From the NCBI GenBank assembly GCA_016745215.1, contig CP050890.1:1488001-1552000 (forward strand): DNA of 64,000 nucleotides. The letters are read 5' to 3'. Position 1 is the stretch's first letter. Every line of letters starts with the position of its first letter. The translations under genes were made by a program, and so were the position numbers. Source of the DNA: Thiohalocapsa sp. PB-PSB1. GTDB taxonomy: Bacteria > Pseudomonadota > Gammaproteobacteria > Chromatiales > Chromatiaceae. Below the pieces are notes generated by a model. The model ran no database searches, was not told where the DNA came from, and worked only from the letters and a program-made list of their open reading frames with translations. Positions 52,950 through 61,260 of this stretch are shown here, piece by piece.

Positions 52950-54433
52950 TGGAAATTCATTTGCTTGCATTTGCGGTCGCAACGCCGCTGCTTGGCGCTG
53001 TTTTGACCATCGTCATGGTAACCCGTGGCGCCAGTGGCTTGGCACCTGGCCGTCTGCTGGTGACGCTCGCTTTACTGATGGCGGCATTGACCACCCTGTG
53101 TGCTCTCGCGATCGCTGCCGCGGTATGGAATAACGGCTCGCTGCAATTAGACATCGGCGGCTGGGGTGCGCCACTGGGGATTGCGCTGCGCGCGGATGGC
53201 TTGTCTGCGGCCATGCTGATCATGGTTAACCTGGTGGCGCTGGCCATCAGCATCTACGCCACCGGCTATTTCAAATCTTCGCAGCAGAAGCTGCACTTTT
53301 GGCCGTTGTGGTTCTTACTGTGGACGGCCCTCAATGGGCTGTTTCTGGCCGCGGATCTATTTAATCTCTATGTGATGTTGGAATTGCTCGGCATTGCCGC
53401 CGCGGCCCTCGGCGCGCTGACCGGCACGCGCGATGCAATATCCGCTAATCTGCGTTATCTGCTGGTGGGTCTGTTGGGCTCAATGACCTATCTACTCGGT
53501 GTCGCATTGCTCTACACAGCCTATGGCACGATGGATCTGAGTCTTCTCGCTGCGGCCATCATCGAGCCAGATCCCATCGATGGTGCGGCGCTGGTGCTGA
53601 TGACAGCTGGCCTGGCACTGAAGGCGGCGCTGTTTCCAATGCACTTCTGGTTACCGCCAGCGCACGCCAACGCGCCGGCCCCGGTCAGCGCGGCGCTGTC
53701 TGCACTGGTGGTCAAGGGGGCGATTTATTTGATCTTACGTCTGTGGTTGGAGCTTTTTACACCCTTGGCGACCTTCAGTGCCAGCCTGGCGCTCGGATTG
53801 CTGGGCGCCGGCGCCATCATCTGGGGCTCGTGGCGGGCATTGCGCGCGGCACGCTTGAAACTATTGGCAGCCTATTCCACTGTTGCTCAAATTGGCTATC
53901 TATTTCTGTTCTTTCCGCTCCTGGCAGCCACACCGGACGGACCGGGACGCGATAACCTGATCGCCGCGCTGGTGTTAATGACGCTCACTCACGGCTTTGC
54001 CAAGGCCGGCTTTTTCTTGGCCGCGGGGCTGGTGCAGCAACAGGCCGGCCATGATCGCATCGACGATCTAGGCGGCACAGCGCAAAACCTGCCGGCCACC
54101 ACCTTTGCCATCGCGCTTGCCGGTTCGTCGTTGATCGGCTTGCCGCCGAGCGGCAGCTTTATCGGCAAATGGGTGCTGATGCAGCGTGCCATCGAAACCG
54201 GTCAGTGGTTATGGATACCGATCATCGTGATCGGCACCCTGCTGGCCGGTGCCTATGTGTTTCGCATTCTAAGCCATGCCTTCGGTCTGGAGCCAACGCC
54301 GATGCGTTTTGTCACCGACGCCCGTATCGAGGTGCCCGCATTGCTGTTGGCCCTGATCTCGGTGGCTGTCCTCGGGCTTGCTGCCGGACCGCTGTGGACC
54401 TTGCTTGGCTTTACTCATGGAGGTGGCGCATGA
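52949..54433 (+). CDS. mrpD: MrpD-type proton-translocating subunit (NuoM/N-like)
   Basis: 494-residue antiporter-like subunit with about 14 TM helices. The proton-channel residues are present: TM5 Glu in LFNLYVMLELLGIAAAAL, TM7 Lys in AGLALKAALFPMHFWLPPAH, TM8 Lys in SALVVKGAIYLILRL, and a distal Lys in THGFAKAGFFLAAG. It should carry H+ in exchange for Na+ or K+. Its stop overlaps the next start as ATGA. Confidence 0.9.
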   Translation: MEIHLLAFAVATPLLGAVLTIVMVTRGASGLAPGRLLVTLALLMAALTTLCALAIAAAVWNNGSLQLDIGGWGAPLGIALRADGLSAAMLIMVNLVALAISIYATGYFKSSQQKLHFWPLWFLLWTALNGLFLAADLFNLYVMLELLGIAAAALGALTGTRDAISANLRYLLVGLLGSMTYLLGVALLYTAYGTMDLSLLAAAIIEPDPIDGAALVLMTAGLALKAALFPMHFWLPPAHANAPAPVSAALSALVVKGAIYLILRLWLELFTPLATFSASLALGLLGAGAIIWGSWRALRAARLKLLAAYSTVAQIGYLFLFFPLLAATPDGPGRDNLIAALVLMTLTHGFAKAGFFLAAGLVQQQAGHDRIDDLGGTAQNLPATTFAIALAGSSLIGLPPSGSFIGKWVLMQRAIETGQWLWIPIIVIGTLLAGAYVFRILSHAFGLEPTPMRFVTDARIEVPALLLALISVAVLGLAAGPLWTLLGFTHGGGA

Positions 54434-55941
54434 CCGACTGGCTGCCGTCGTCGACGCTGCTGCCGGGCGCCATCGTATTGAGCTCGATGCTGCCGGGTGT
54501 ATTCATCTTTCTGGTCGGGGAAGAAAGCCATCGGCTGCGCACCCTGCTGAACCTGCTCGGCGCTATCCTCAAGCTGGTCTTGGTGGTGGTGATGATCTGG
54601 GGCGTTTATTTGGGCCAGATCTACGAGAGCCGCCTGGTTATCGCGCCGGGGCTGGAATTGGTCTTGCATGCCGATGCGTTGTCGGTGTTGTTTGTCACCT
54701 TGTCCACGGTGCTTTGGCTGATCACCACGATTTATGCCATCGGTTATCTGGAGCATTCGCCGAATCGAAGCCGCTTTTTCGGCTTTTTCAGCCTCTGCGT
54801 TTCTGCCACGGTCGGCATTGCATTGGCCGGCAATCTGCTTACCTTCGTGATTTTTTACGAAATTCTGACCATGGCTACCTACCCGCTGGTGGCTCATCGC
54901 GGCACCCCGGATGCCACCCGGGGCGCCAAGATTTACCTCGCCTATACGCTGAGCGGTGGCCTGGCTTTGTTGGTCGGGGCAATCTGGCTCAGATCCTTGA
55001 CCGGCCCGGTGGATTTCGTCGCGGGGGGCGTTCTCAACGGCATGCCGCATGCCATGCATGGAGAGTTGATCGCTATTTTCGTGCTGTTACTAGCCGGCCT
55101 TGGTGTCAAAGCTGCGCTGGTGCCATTACATGGCTGGCTGCCGCAATCGATGGTGGCCCCGGCGCCGGTCAGCTCGCTGCTGCACGCAGTAGCTGTCGTG
55201 AAGGCTGGCGCCTTCGGTATCGTGCGCCTGGTCTACGATGTCTATGGGGTCGAATTTGCCTCTTCGCTGGGCCTGTTAACGCTGCTCGCGGTACTCGCGT
55301 CGGTTACCATCCTGTATGGATCTTTCAAGGCCTTGTTCCAAGATGGGTTGAAGACACGCCTTGCCTATTCCACCGTCAGTCAGGTGTCCTATATTGCCCT
55401 TGGCGCTTCGATCCTTGGCCCGATCGCCACGATTGGTGGCCTGGTGCATCTGGTGCATCAGGGCATTATGAAAATCACATTGTTTTTTTGCGCTGGCAAC
55501 TATGCTGAAACGCTTGGCGTGTACAAAGTCAGTCAGATGGACGGCCTTGGCCAACGTATGCCCGCTACCAGCTTGGCCTTCAGTGTTGGGGCGTTGGGTA
55601 TGATCGGTGTCCCGCCCATCGCTGGGTTCGTCAGCAAATGGTATATCGGTCTCGGCGCCGTGCAGGCCGGCCAGTACTGGGTATTACTGATATTGATCGC
55701 GAGCACCCTGATGAATGCCGGCTATTTTTTGCCTATTTTGTACCGCGTCTGGTTCCGACCGCCGCCGGCAGAGTGGCCAAGAGAGCATTACACCGGCGGG
55801 CGTTTCGAGACCATGGGCGCGCTGCTCTGGCCACCGATCATTACCGCCGTTCTGTGCCTGATCGCCGGCCTGCTGGCATCGGTACCGCTCAGCCCGTTGC
55901 GCTGGGCCGAACTGATTGCGAACCGGGAGTATGGGTTGTGA
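54430..55941 (+). CDS. Second antiporter-like subunit (NuoM/MrpD-like)
   Basis: 503 residues, about 14 TM helices, also with full channel residues: TM5 Glu in LTFVIFYEILTMATYPLV, Lys and His in GLGVKAALVPLHGWLPQSMV, TM8 Lys in LLHAVAVVKAGAFGIVRLVY, and a distal Lys in HQGIMKITLFFCAGN. It may take the place of the N-terminal part of MrpA. It starts in an ATGA overlap with the previous gene and lies 79 bp before the PG-binding fusion gene. Confidence 0.88.
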   Translation: MTDWLPSSTLLPGAIVLSSMLPGVFIFLVGEESHRLRTLLNLLGAILKLVLVVVMIWGVYLGQIYESRLVIAPGLELVLHADALSVLFVTLSTVLWLITTIYAIGYLEHSPNRSRFFGFFSLCVSATVGIALAGNLLTFVIFYEILTMATYPLVAHRGTPDATRGAKIYLAYTLSGGLALLVGAIWLRSLTGPVDFVAGGVLNGMPHAMHGELIAIFVLLLAGLGVKAALVPLHGWLPQSMVAPAPVSSLLHAVAVVKAGAFGIVRLVYDVYGVEFASSLGLLTLLAVLASVTILYGSFKALFQDGLKTRLAYSTVSQVSYIALGASILGPIATIGGLVHLVHQGIMKITLFFCAGNYAETLGVYKVSQMDGLGQRMPATSLAFSVGALGMIGVPPIAGFVSKWYIGLGAVQAGQYWVLLILIASTLMNAGYFLPILYRVWFRPPPAEWPREHYTGGRFETMGALLWPPIITAVLCLIAGLLASVPLSPLRWAELIANREYGL

Positions 55942-56020
55942 GCACGATCGATCAGCGCAAACCCAATGCTGACAGGCAAACTGCAACGAATTGGCCATCA
56001 TACGGAGCCTGGGGGCAAGT

Positions 56021-58504
56021 ATGACCTGGCTTCTGCTGGTGAGTTGGGTATGGCCCCTGCTGCTAGCAACACTGGCACCGGCGGCGCGACTTTGGTGGTT
56101 GCCGGCCCTTGCCGCCCTGCCCGCTCTGCTCGCGACCTTGCTGGTTCCGATGCATGCTACGCTGGAATTGCCCTGGCTGTTTCTTGGCACAACCCTGGCC
56201 ATGAACGAGCTGACGCAAATCTATCTCGGCTTCACCTCGCTTCTATGGCTGGTTGCTGCCATCTATGCCGCCTTCGTTCACCGTGGAGAGGCGCATGCCG
56301 GTCGTTTTAACCTGCTGTTCCTATTGGCAATGGCAGGCAATCTATGGCTGATTGTCGGCCAGGATTTGTTCAGCTTCTATGCTGGCTTTGCCATCATGGG
56401 CATTGCCTCCTATGGGTTGGTAATCCACGATGGGCAGCTCGCATCCCTGCGCGCGGGCAAAGTCTATCTGGTCATGACTCTGCTTGGCGAGGTCTGTCTG
56501 TTCGCGGCGCTGGTATTACTTGCCAATCAGACCGGTACGACATTGCCGAGTGCTGAGGATCTGACATCGATCGATGGCCTGACCATCGCGCTATTGCTGC
56601 TCGGCCTCGGTGTCAAGGCCGGCATGGTGCCCATGCACGTCTGGCTGCCGTTGGCACATCCGGCTGCACCGATACCAGCCAGCGCAGTCCTCAGTGGTGT
56701 GATGATCAAGACCGCGATGCTGGGCTGGATGCGCTTCCTGCCGCTTGGTGCTCTGGCATTACCGGATTGGGGCAGCCTGCTTTCGGCAATCGGGATACTG
56801 ACACTGTTGTTCGCATTGCCGCTCGGCTTGATTCAGTCGGATCCTAAGGTCGTGCTCGCCTACTCCAGCATCAGCAAAATGGGTCTACTGATGCTGATTC
56901 TCGGGTTGGCGTTGATCGAACCGGCGCTGGCGCCGATGGCGGTGGCCGGCATTGCCTTCTACGCCGCCAACCATGCCTTGGTGAAGGGCGGATTGTTCCT
57001 GAGCGTCGGTATGCGCAAGCATGCCGCCACGCGGCCACCGATGGTGCAATCCTTGGTGCTGGGCGCGGTGATCTTTCTCGCCTTGGCTTTAGCTGGTGCA
57101 CCCTTCACTAGTGGTGCCCTGGCCAAATATGAGCTGAAGCCCATCCTGAATGCCGCTGACTGGACCTGGATCGGCATGGTGGTCGCCATCTCTACTGTTG
57201 GCACGACCTTGCTGATGGTGCGTTTTGTCTGGATCACGGCGCGTACCGAGTCCCACCCAGAACCTGGTTATCGCTGGCCCGGCGTTGCCTGGGGTGCCAT
57301 GGTCGGCCTATTGCTGATGTTGACTTTCGCATTAGGTACGCCGTCGGCCTGGCTGACGGATCTTCTGATCGTGCCTTTGGCTCTGGCCTTGGGGCTGCTG
57401 GTGTTGGCCGCCGTGCGGTTGCGACCCCAGGTGCTTGCACCGCTGCTTGAACCCCTGATCGATCGCGTGCCGCCTGGGGATATTCTCGCCCTACTGACAC
57501 CGCTGCAACGGCGTGTTGAACACTGGCAGCAACAGCTTGGGAAGCGCTGGCAGACGCAGCGTGCCGAATTGCAACAACGCGCCGTCGATCTGTTCGAGCA
57601 GATCTTCGCCGCGCCAGGTCGCGATACCGAGCGCGGCTTGCGCCAGTGGCCGGTGGCAGGCAGTGTTTGGGTCGGCTTCGGCACCCTGCTGTTGCTGTTC
57701 GTACTGGCAGGGCTGCCACCGGTCGAACTTGACAAGGCGGACATCGCAACAACGCCGGCGTCGACCATCGATTTGGTCGTGGAAGCAACAACTTCGTTAC
57801 CCAGCGAGAGCCGCTCGGACGCAAGGCGTCCGGATCAAATCAAATCCGATATCGAGTCTGAAATCGGGCCTGATGAGCGAACGACCGCTGGCATCGATCG
57901 GCAACCGAACGGATCGGCTTCGATCATTGCTTCGGGTGAATCTGATTCCGAGGCGACGAATGAACTTGACGAAACGGCTCAGGCGGTTGCTCAGGCGCGG
58001 TTGCCGAACGTGCAGTCCACATCTGAACCAAGCGCGGGCAAAGCGGCTTTCGAGGTCGGATTCAAGCCCGATTCGGTAACCGAACCAGCCCGGCAAGCCG
58101 AGCCGCTCGCCGAGCAACCGCTTGATGCCGGCGAAGCATCCAGCATGTCCAGCGCGGAATCTATCGAGTCGGACCCGGCATCGGATTGCGATCCGCCCAC
58201 CCCATATCGCTTCGCGCCTGCTGGCATCATGGGTGCAGCACTTGAGCTGCGACGGTGCGACGCCGACGCCCAACCCCTGATCTATCCGGAGATCGACGCT
58301 GCATTGGTCAGGCGGTTACAGCAAGCGCTGGCGGAAAATGGCTACGAGCCGGGACCTGTGGATGGAATCATTGGGCCAAGAACTCTGGCGGCAGTCCGCG
58401 CTTTGCAGCGCGATAATGGCTTAACCGCGGACGGCGCAATCCGTTTCGAGGTGTTGGATTTGCTGCAATCCGGCTCTGCTGCTGGTCCAGCAACATCTGA
58501 ATAG
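56021..58504 (+). CDS. Antiporter-like subunit fused to peptidoglycan-binding domain
   Basis: 827 residues. The N-terminal 450 or so form an NuoM/L-like membrane domain with Lys in GLGVKAGMVPMHVWLPLAHP, IKTAMLGWMRF and ANHALVKGGLFL, but the TM5 Glu is replaced (FSFYAGFAIMGIASYGLV, Ala at its place). A cytosolic-looking charged segment (LQRRVEHWQQQLGKRWQTQR) leads to an extra TM helix (VGFGTLLLLFVLAGLPP, about 550). After that come some 200 low-complexity acidic residues. The last 60 residues are a PG_binding_1 domain: RRLQQALAENGYEPGPVDG, GIIGPRTLAAVRALQRDNGL. This fusion is unusual and implies anchoring to the cell wall. ATG 56021 has GGGGGC upstream. Confidence 0.88.
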   Translation: MTWLLLVSWVWPLLLATLAPAARLWWLPALAALPALLATLLVPMHATLELPWLFLGTTLAMNELTQIYLGFTSLLWLVAAIYAAFVHRGEAHAGRFNLLFLLAMAGNLWLIVGQDLFSFYAGFAIMGIASYGLVIHDGQLASLRAGKVYLVMTLLGEVCLFAALVLLANQTGTTLPSAEDLTSIDGLTIALLLLGLGVKAGMVPMHVWLPLAHPAAPIPASAVLSGVMIKTAMLGWMRFLPLGALALPDWGSLLSAIGILTLLFALPLGLIQSDPKVVLAYSSISKMGLLMLILGLALIEPALAPMAVAGIAFYAANHALVKGGLFLSVGMRKHAATRPPMVQSLVLGAVIFLALALAGAPFTSGALAKYELKPILNAADWTWIGMVVAISTVGTTLLMVRFVWITARTESHPEPGYRWPGVAWGAMVGLLLMLTFALGTPSAWLTDLLIVPLALALGLLVLAAVRLRPQVLAPLLEPLIDRVPPGDILALLTPLQRRVEHWQQQLGKRWQTQRAELQQRAVDLFEQIFAAPGRDTERGLRQWPVAGSVWVGFGTLLLLFVLAGLPPVELDKADIATTPASTIDLVVEATTSLPSESRSDARRPDQIKSDIESEIGPDERTTAGIDRQPNGSASIIASGESDSEATNELDETAQAVAQARLPNVQSTSEPSAGKAAFEVGFKPDSVTEPARQAEPLAEQPLDAGEASSMSSAESIESDPASDCDPPTPYRFAPAGIMGAALELRRCDADAQPLIYPEIDAALVRRLQQALAENGYEPGPVDGIIGPRTLAAVRALQRDNGLTADGAIRFEVLDLLQSGSAAGPATSE

Positions 58505-58683
58505 TCACCTGTTTGTAGACTGGTTTGCGCACTGATTTTGTTCGCGGTGGCATTGCGGCGCTTGAAAAATCGGTTCAGGCTGTCAATCTTGCTAAATCAA
58601 CTGATGTTCGATTTGCCCCTTTGCAAAACGATCACCACATCCAATCAATCTCAAACTCAGTTGATTCTGAATAGGTCAATACC
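58505..58683. other. Gap between antiporter operon and ferritin gene
   Basis: AT-rich relative to surroundings; may hold the ferritin promoter. No gene or clear motif recognised. Confidence 0.5.
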
Positions 58684-59217
58684 ATGATTTCCCCGCAGAT
58701 GAGCACGCAAATCAATGCCCAGATCAACCGCGAGCTGTACTCCTCCTACTTTTACCTGGCTCTCGCGGCCCAAGCCGAAGCGGCTAACCTGAAGGGAACT
58801 GCCTCTTGGTTCATGGCGAAACATGGCGAAGAGATGACCCATGCGTTGAAAATGTATCATTACCTCGTGGATCAGGACGCGGATGTGAAATTCAGCGAGG
58901 TATCGGCTCCGCCAGCACAGAACAACGGCGTCATGTCTATGTTCGAAACCACATTGGCTCATGAACGCCAGGTCACTGCCGCCATCAATGAACTCGTCGA
59001 TCAGGCGTTGACGGAAAAAGATCATGCCACCAACGTCTTTCTACAATGGTTCGTCACCGAGCAGATCGAAGAAGAAGCAACCGTCAATGATATTATCGGA
59101 CGCCTGCGCTTGTTCGGCGACCAGGGCCAGGGGCTGTTGTTGATTGACAACGAACTTGCCGAGACGGCCAAAACGATGGGTCAATCATCGTCTGCAGACT
59201 CAGGGGCGGCAGCATGA
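58684..59217 (+). CDS. Non-heme ferritin (FtnA-like)
   Basis: Iron storage protein forming a 24-mer shell. 177 residues, with ferroxidase ligands Glu17 (NRELYSSYFYLALAAQA), Glu49, Glu50 and His53 (KHGEEMTHALKMY), a Glu near 94 (FETTLAHERQVTAAI) and the E-Q-x-E-E-E group (FVTEQIEEEATVNDIIGRL). No heme-binding Met52 arrangement of bacterioferritin is seen. A Ser/Ala-rich tail follows. Its TGA overlaps the ATG of a 37-codon ORF (ATGA). Confidence 0.94.
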   Translation: MISPQMSTQINAQINRELYSSYFYLALAAQAEAANLKGTASWFMAKHGEEMTHALKMYHYLVDQDADVKFSEVSAPPAQNNGVMSMFETTLAHERQVTAAINELVDQALTEKDHATNVFLQWFVTEQIEEEATVNDIIGRLRLFGDQGQGLLLIDNELAETAKTMGQSSSADSGAAA

Positions 59218-59327
59218 GGTCACCGGCTGATGCCGCATCGGCCTCAATGGGTAAAAAGGCCGATAAATGCTGTAAAAAATATAAGGAAGGCAAGCAGTGT
59301 AAAAGCTGCCCTAAGAGAAAAAGCTGA
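59214..59327 (+). CDS. Cys/Lys-rich micro-protein coupled to ferritin
   Basis: A 37-residue ORF whose ATG overlaps the ferritin stop (ATGA), so it should be translated by re-initiation. An inner ATG (residue 12) would give MGKKADKCCKKYKEGKQCKS plus a short tail. The core is C-C-x8-C-x2-C in a Lys-rich context, ending CPKRKS. Four Cys could hold zinc, iron or an Fe-S cluster. No homologue is known to me by name; Bfd-type ferredoxins have a different Cys pattern and are longer. Function is not known; coupling to ferritin suggests iron loading or release. Confidence 0.6.
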   Translation: MRSPADAASASMGKKADKCCKKYKEGKQCKSCPKRKS

Positions 59328-59583
59328 CCCTGCCACGACATGAATGCGATCTGGAAATTCGCTGCTGGTAGCAAACGATAGTCAGTGACTTGTTAATCGG
59401 AAGCGGTAAGCGAAAACTAGCCACACTTCTGACTGTCAAGTCGCATACGACTTCTTAGGTAGCTCCTATCAACTGTCATGCTATCCGCTTTACCCTTATG
59501 CATGTCCATCCTGCCTGGGCGGCGCCTTCGGTATCCACACCGCTCGCGCCGTCCATTTTGAAAGACCAACTGTACGAAGTCTA
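59328..59583. other. Gap, no gene
   Basis: No coding sequence or clear signal recognised downstream of the micro-ORF. Confidence 0.5.
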
Positions 59584-59699
59584 GTGCCCTGCTGCTGAAG
59601 TCGCGAGACCGTTTGCAATCGTCATCGATAACCCATGATGAACGAATACGATAACGACAAACAGCAGAAACGGTAGCGGAACATCCGCACCGTTGTACT
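59584..59699. repeat. Dispersed repeat family C, copy 3 (inverted)
   Basis: GTGCCCTGCTGCTGAAGTCG ... TCATCGATAACCCATGATGA ... GAAACGGTAGCGGAACATCC, the reverse complement of the copies at 33627-33758 and 42474-42605. Not coding. Confidence 0.8.
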
Positions 59700-59913
59700 A
59701 GTCCCTCCGCCCAGGAATCCGATGCGGGATAACCTACCCTTCCCATCGGTTCACCCTCGACTGGGCAGATAACATCCCGAATCGGCATAACCAGAGCCTA
59801 AAGTGTGCATCCTAATGGTGCGGCTCACAAGTTCACCACATCCCAGCGGTCAATCAGGGTAGACTGCTATTCCACATATCACGACCCCGCCCAGTATAAA
59901 CGTAACCATAGTA
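59700..59913. other. Gap upstream of Ntn-hydrolase-like gene
   Basis: Nothing specific seen. Confidence 0.5.
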
Positions 59914-61242
59914 ATGAAACCGCAACACCCGCGGCCGCAGAGCTTCGGCGCCGCATTGGTTTGCCTGCTGTTCTTGTTGGCGCCATGTGCCGCATCCCAG
60001 ACCCCGCCGGTATTCTATGTGGATGTGCAGGGCAAAAGCGGCACCGAGATTGGCCGGACCCTGGGTGGTGCAATCAAGCAGCGTTTTCCCGATATCGAAA
60101 AACGCTACGACACTTATCTGCATCATCTATTCGATCGACTAGGCTTCGAGCAAGGAATCGCAGAGCAGGTCCAGGCCATGCTGCCCAATATCGATCAACG
60201 CTATCGCGATGAGATGGAAGGCATCGCGTCGCGCTGGCAAATCTCCAGCCGCGACCAGCCGGGCGATGGCTACCTGTCATTGAATGAATATTGGCTGATG
60301 CAACTGCTTGCGGACATCGGGCTTCGCACCAGGGGTTCCGGATTCGGTGTTTGGGGGACAACCTCGGCATCTGGTTCGCCGGTCGTCGGTAGGAATGTGG
60401 ATTGGTACACTGATGAGTCATTGCGTAGCCTGCAAGCCATCACTGTCTATCAGGACCAGCGTGGCGGCATTGCCAATATCGGCTTTGCTGGATATGTCGG
60501 CATGCTGTCCGGCTTCAATCAGCATGGACTATTCTTGGCACATCTGGATTCACCGTTGCGGCAACCCGATTCCGATCCGGCCGCATACCATGCCATCTTC
60601 TTTGCCATACGCAGGGCGCTGGAAACCAGCAGCCGGATTGCTGCCGCCCGCGCCCAACTGACCGGCAAGCAGTATGCCTCCAGCCACAATATCCTGATGG
60701 CAGATAAGATCGAGGTGCAGGTGCTGGAACAGCCGCGCGCATCTCCCCCCCTGGTACGTACCGACAGCAGCCGATATCGCGCGTCCAATCCCTGGAACAG
60801 ACCCGAGCAGATCGCGGTCGTCGATTGCTATGTGCTGGCACGCTCGCCAAGTAATTGCTACGACAGCCAGGATACTCTGCGATGGCAACGCTTTCGGTCC
60901 CTGGCGCGATTCAACGCTGGCGACAATCCGGCCAGAGTGACGGACATTATCGAGATTATGTTCGACAACGCTCACCCTCCGCAGGCGATTTTCAACTCCA
61001 GTAGCGTACAGGCCATGGCGTTCACACCAGCGAATGGCAAATTCTATCTGTATGCGACACCAGTGTCCGGAGTGCATGAACCCGATCCGCATATGCTGGA
61101 GTTCAGCAAACTCATCCTGCCGGTTGAACCAAATACCCGTTGGAGCGAGCTATGGTATCTGCCGATGCTGCTTGCCGCCATTGCTTTAAGCGTGGGATTG
61201 TTCTATCACAAGCCTGAAATCAGCAGCGGTTCGACAGAATAG
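59914..61242 (+). CDS. Secreted C45/choloylglycine-like Ntn-hydrolase homologue, nucleophile not seen
   Basis: 442 residues: signal peptide (AALVCLLFLLAPCAASQ), a large periplasmic domain, and a C-terminal TM helix (LWYLPMLLAAIALSVGLFY). The segment FGVWGTTSASGSPVVGRNVD, then WYTD, matches the acyl-CoA:6-APA acyltransferase/linear-amide hydrolase fold. HNILMADKIEVQVLE is also family-like. In that fold a Cys directly precedes this segment; here the equivalent place reads RGSG, with no Cys nearby. Either Ser substitutes or the protein is not an active amidase. Stand-alone gene; substrate unknown. Confidence 0.6.
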   Translation: MKPQHPRPQSFGAALVCLLFLLAPCAASQTPPVFYVDVQGKSGTEIGRTLGGAIKQRFPDIEKRYDTYLHHLFDRLGFEQGIAEQVQAMLPNIDQRYRDEMEGIASRWQISSRDQPGDGYLSLNEYWLMQLLADIGLRTRGSGFGVWGTTSASGSPVVGRNVDWYTDESLRSLQAITVYQDQRGGIANIGFAGYVGMLSGFNQHGLFLAHLDSPLRQPDSDPAAYHAIFFAIRRALETSSRIAAARAQLTGKQYASSHNILMADKIEVQVLEQPRASPPLVRTDSSRYRASNPWNRPEQIAVVDCYVLARSPSNCYDSQDTLRWQRFRSLARFNAGDNPARVTDIIEIMFDNAHPPQAIFNSSSVQAMAFTPANGKFYLYATPVSGVHEPDPHMLEFSKLILPVEPNTRWSELWYLPMLLAAIALSVGLFYHKPEISSGSTE

Positions 61243-61260
61243 GCCCATTTCGGGTGTGCA

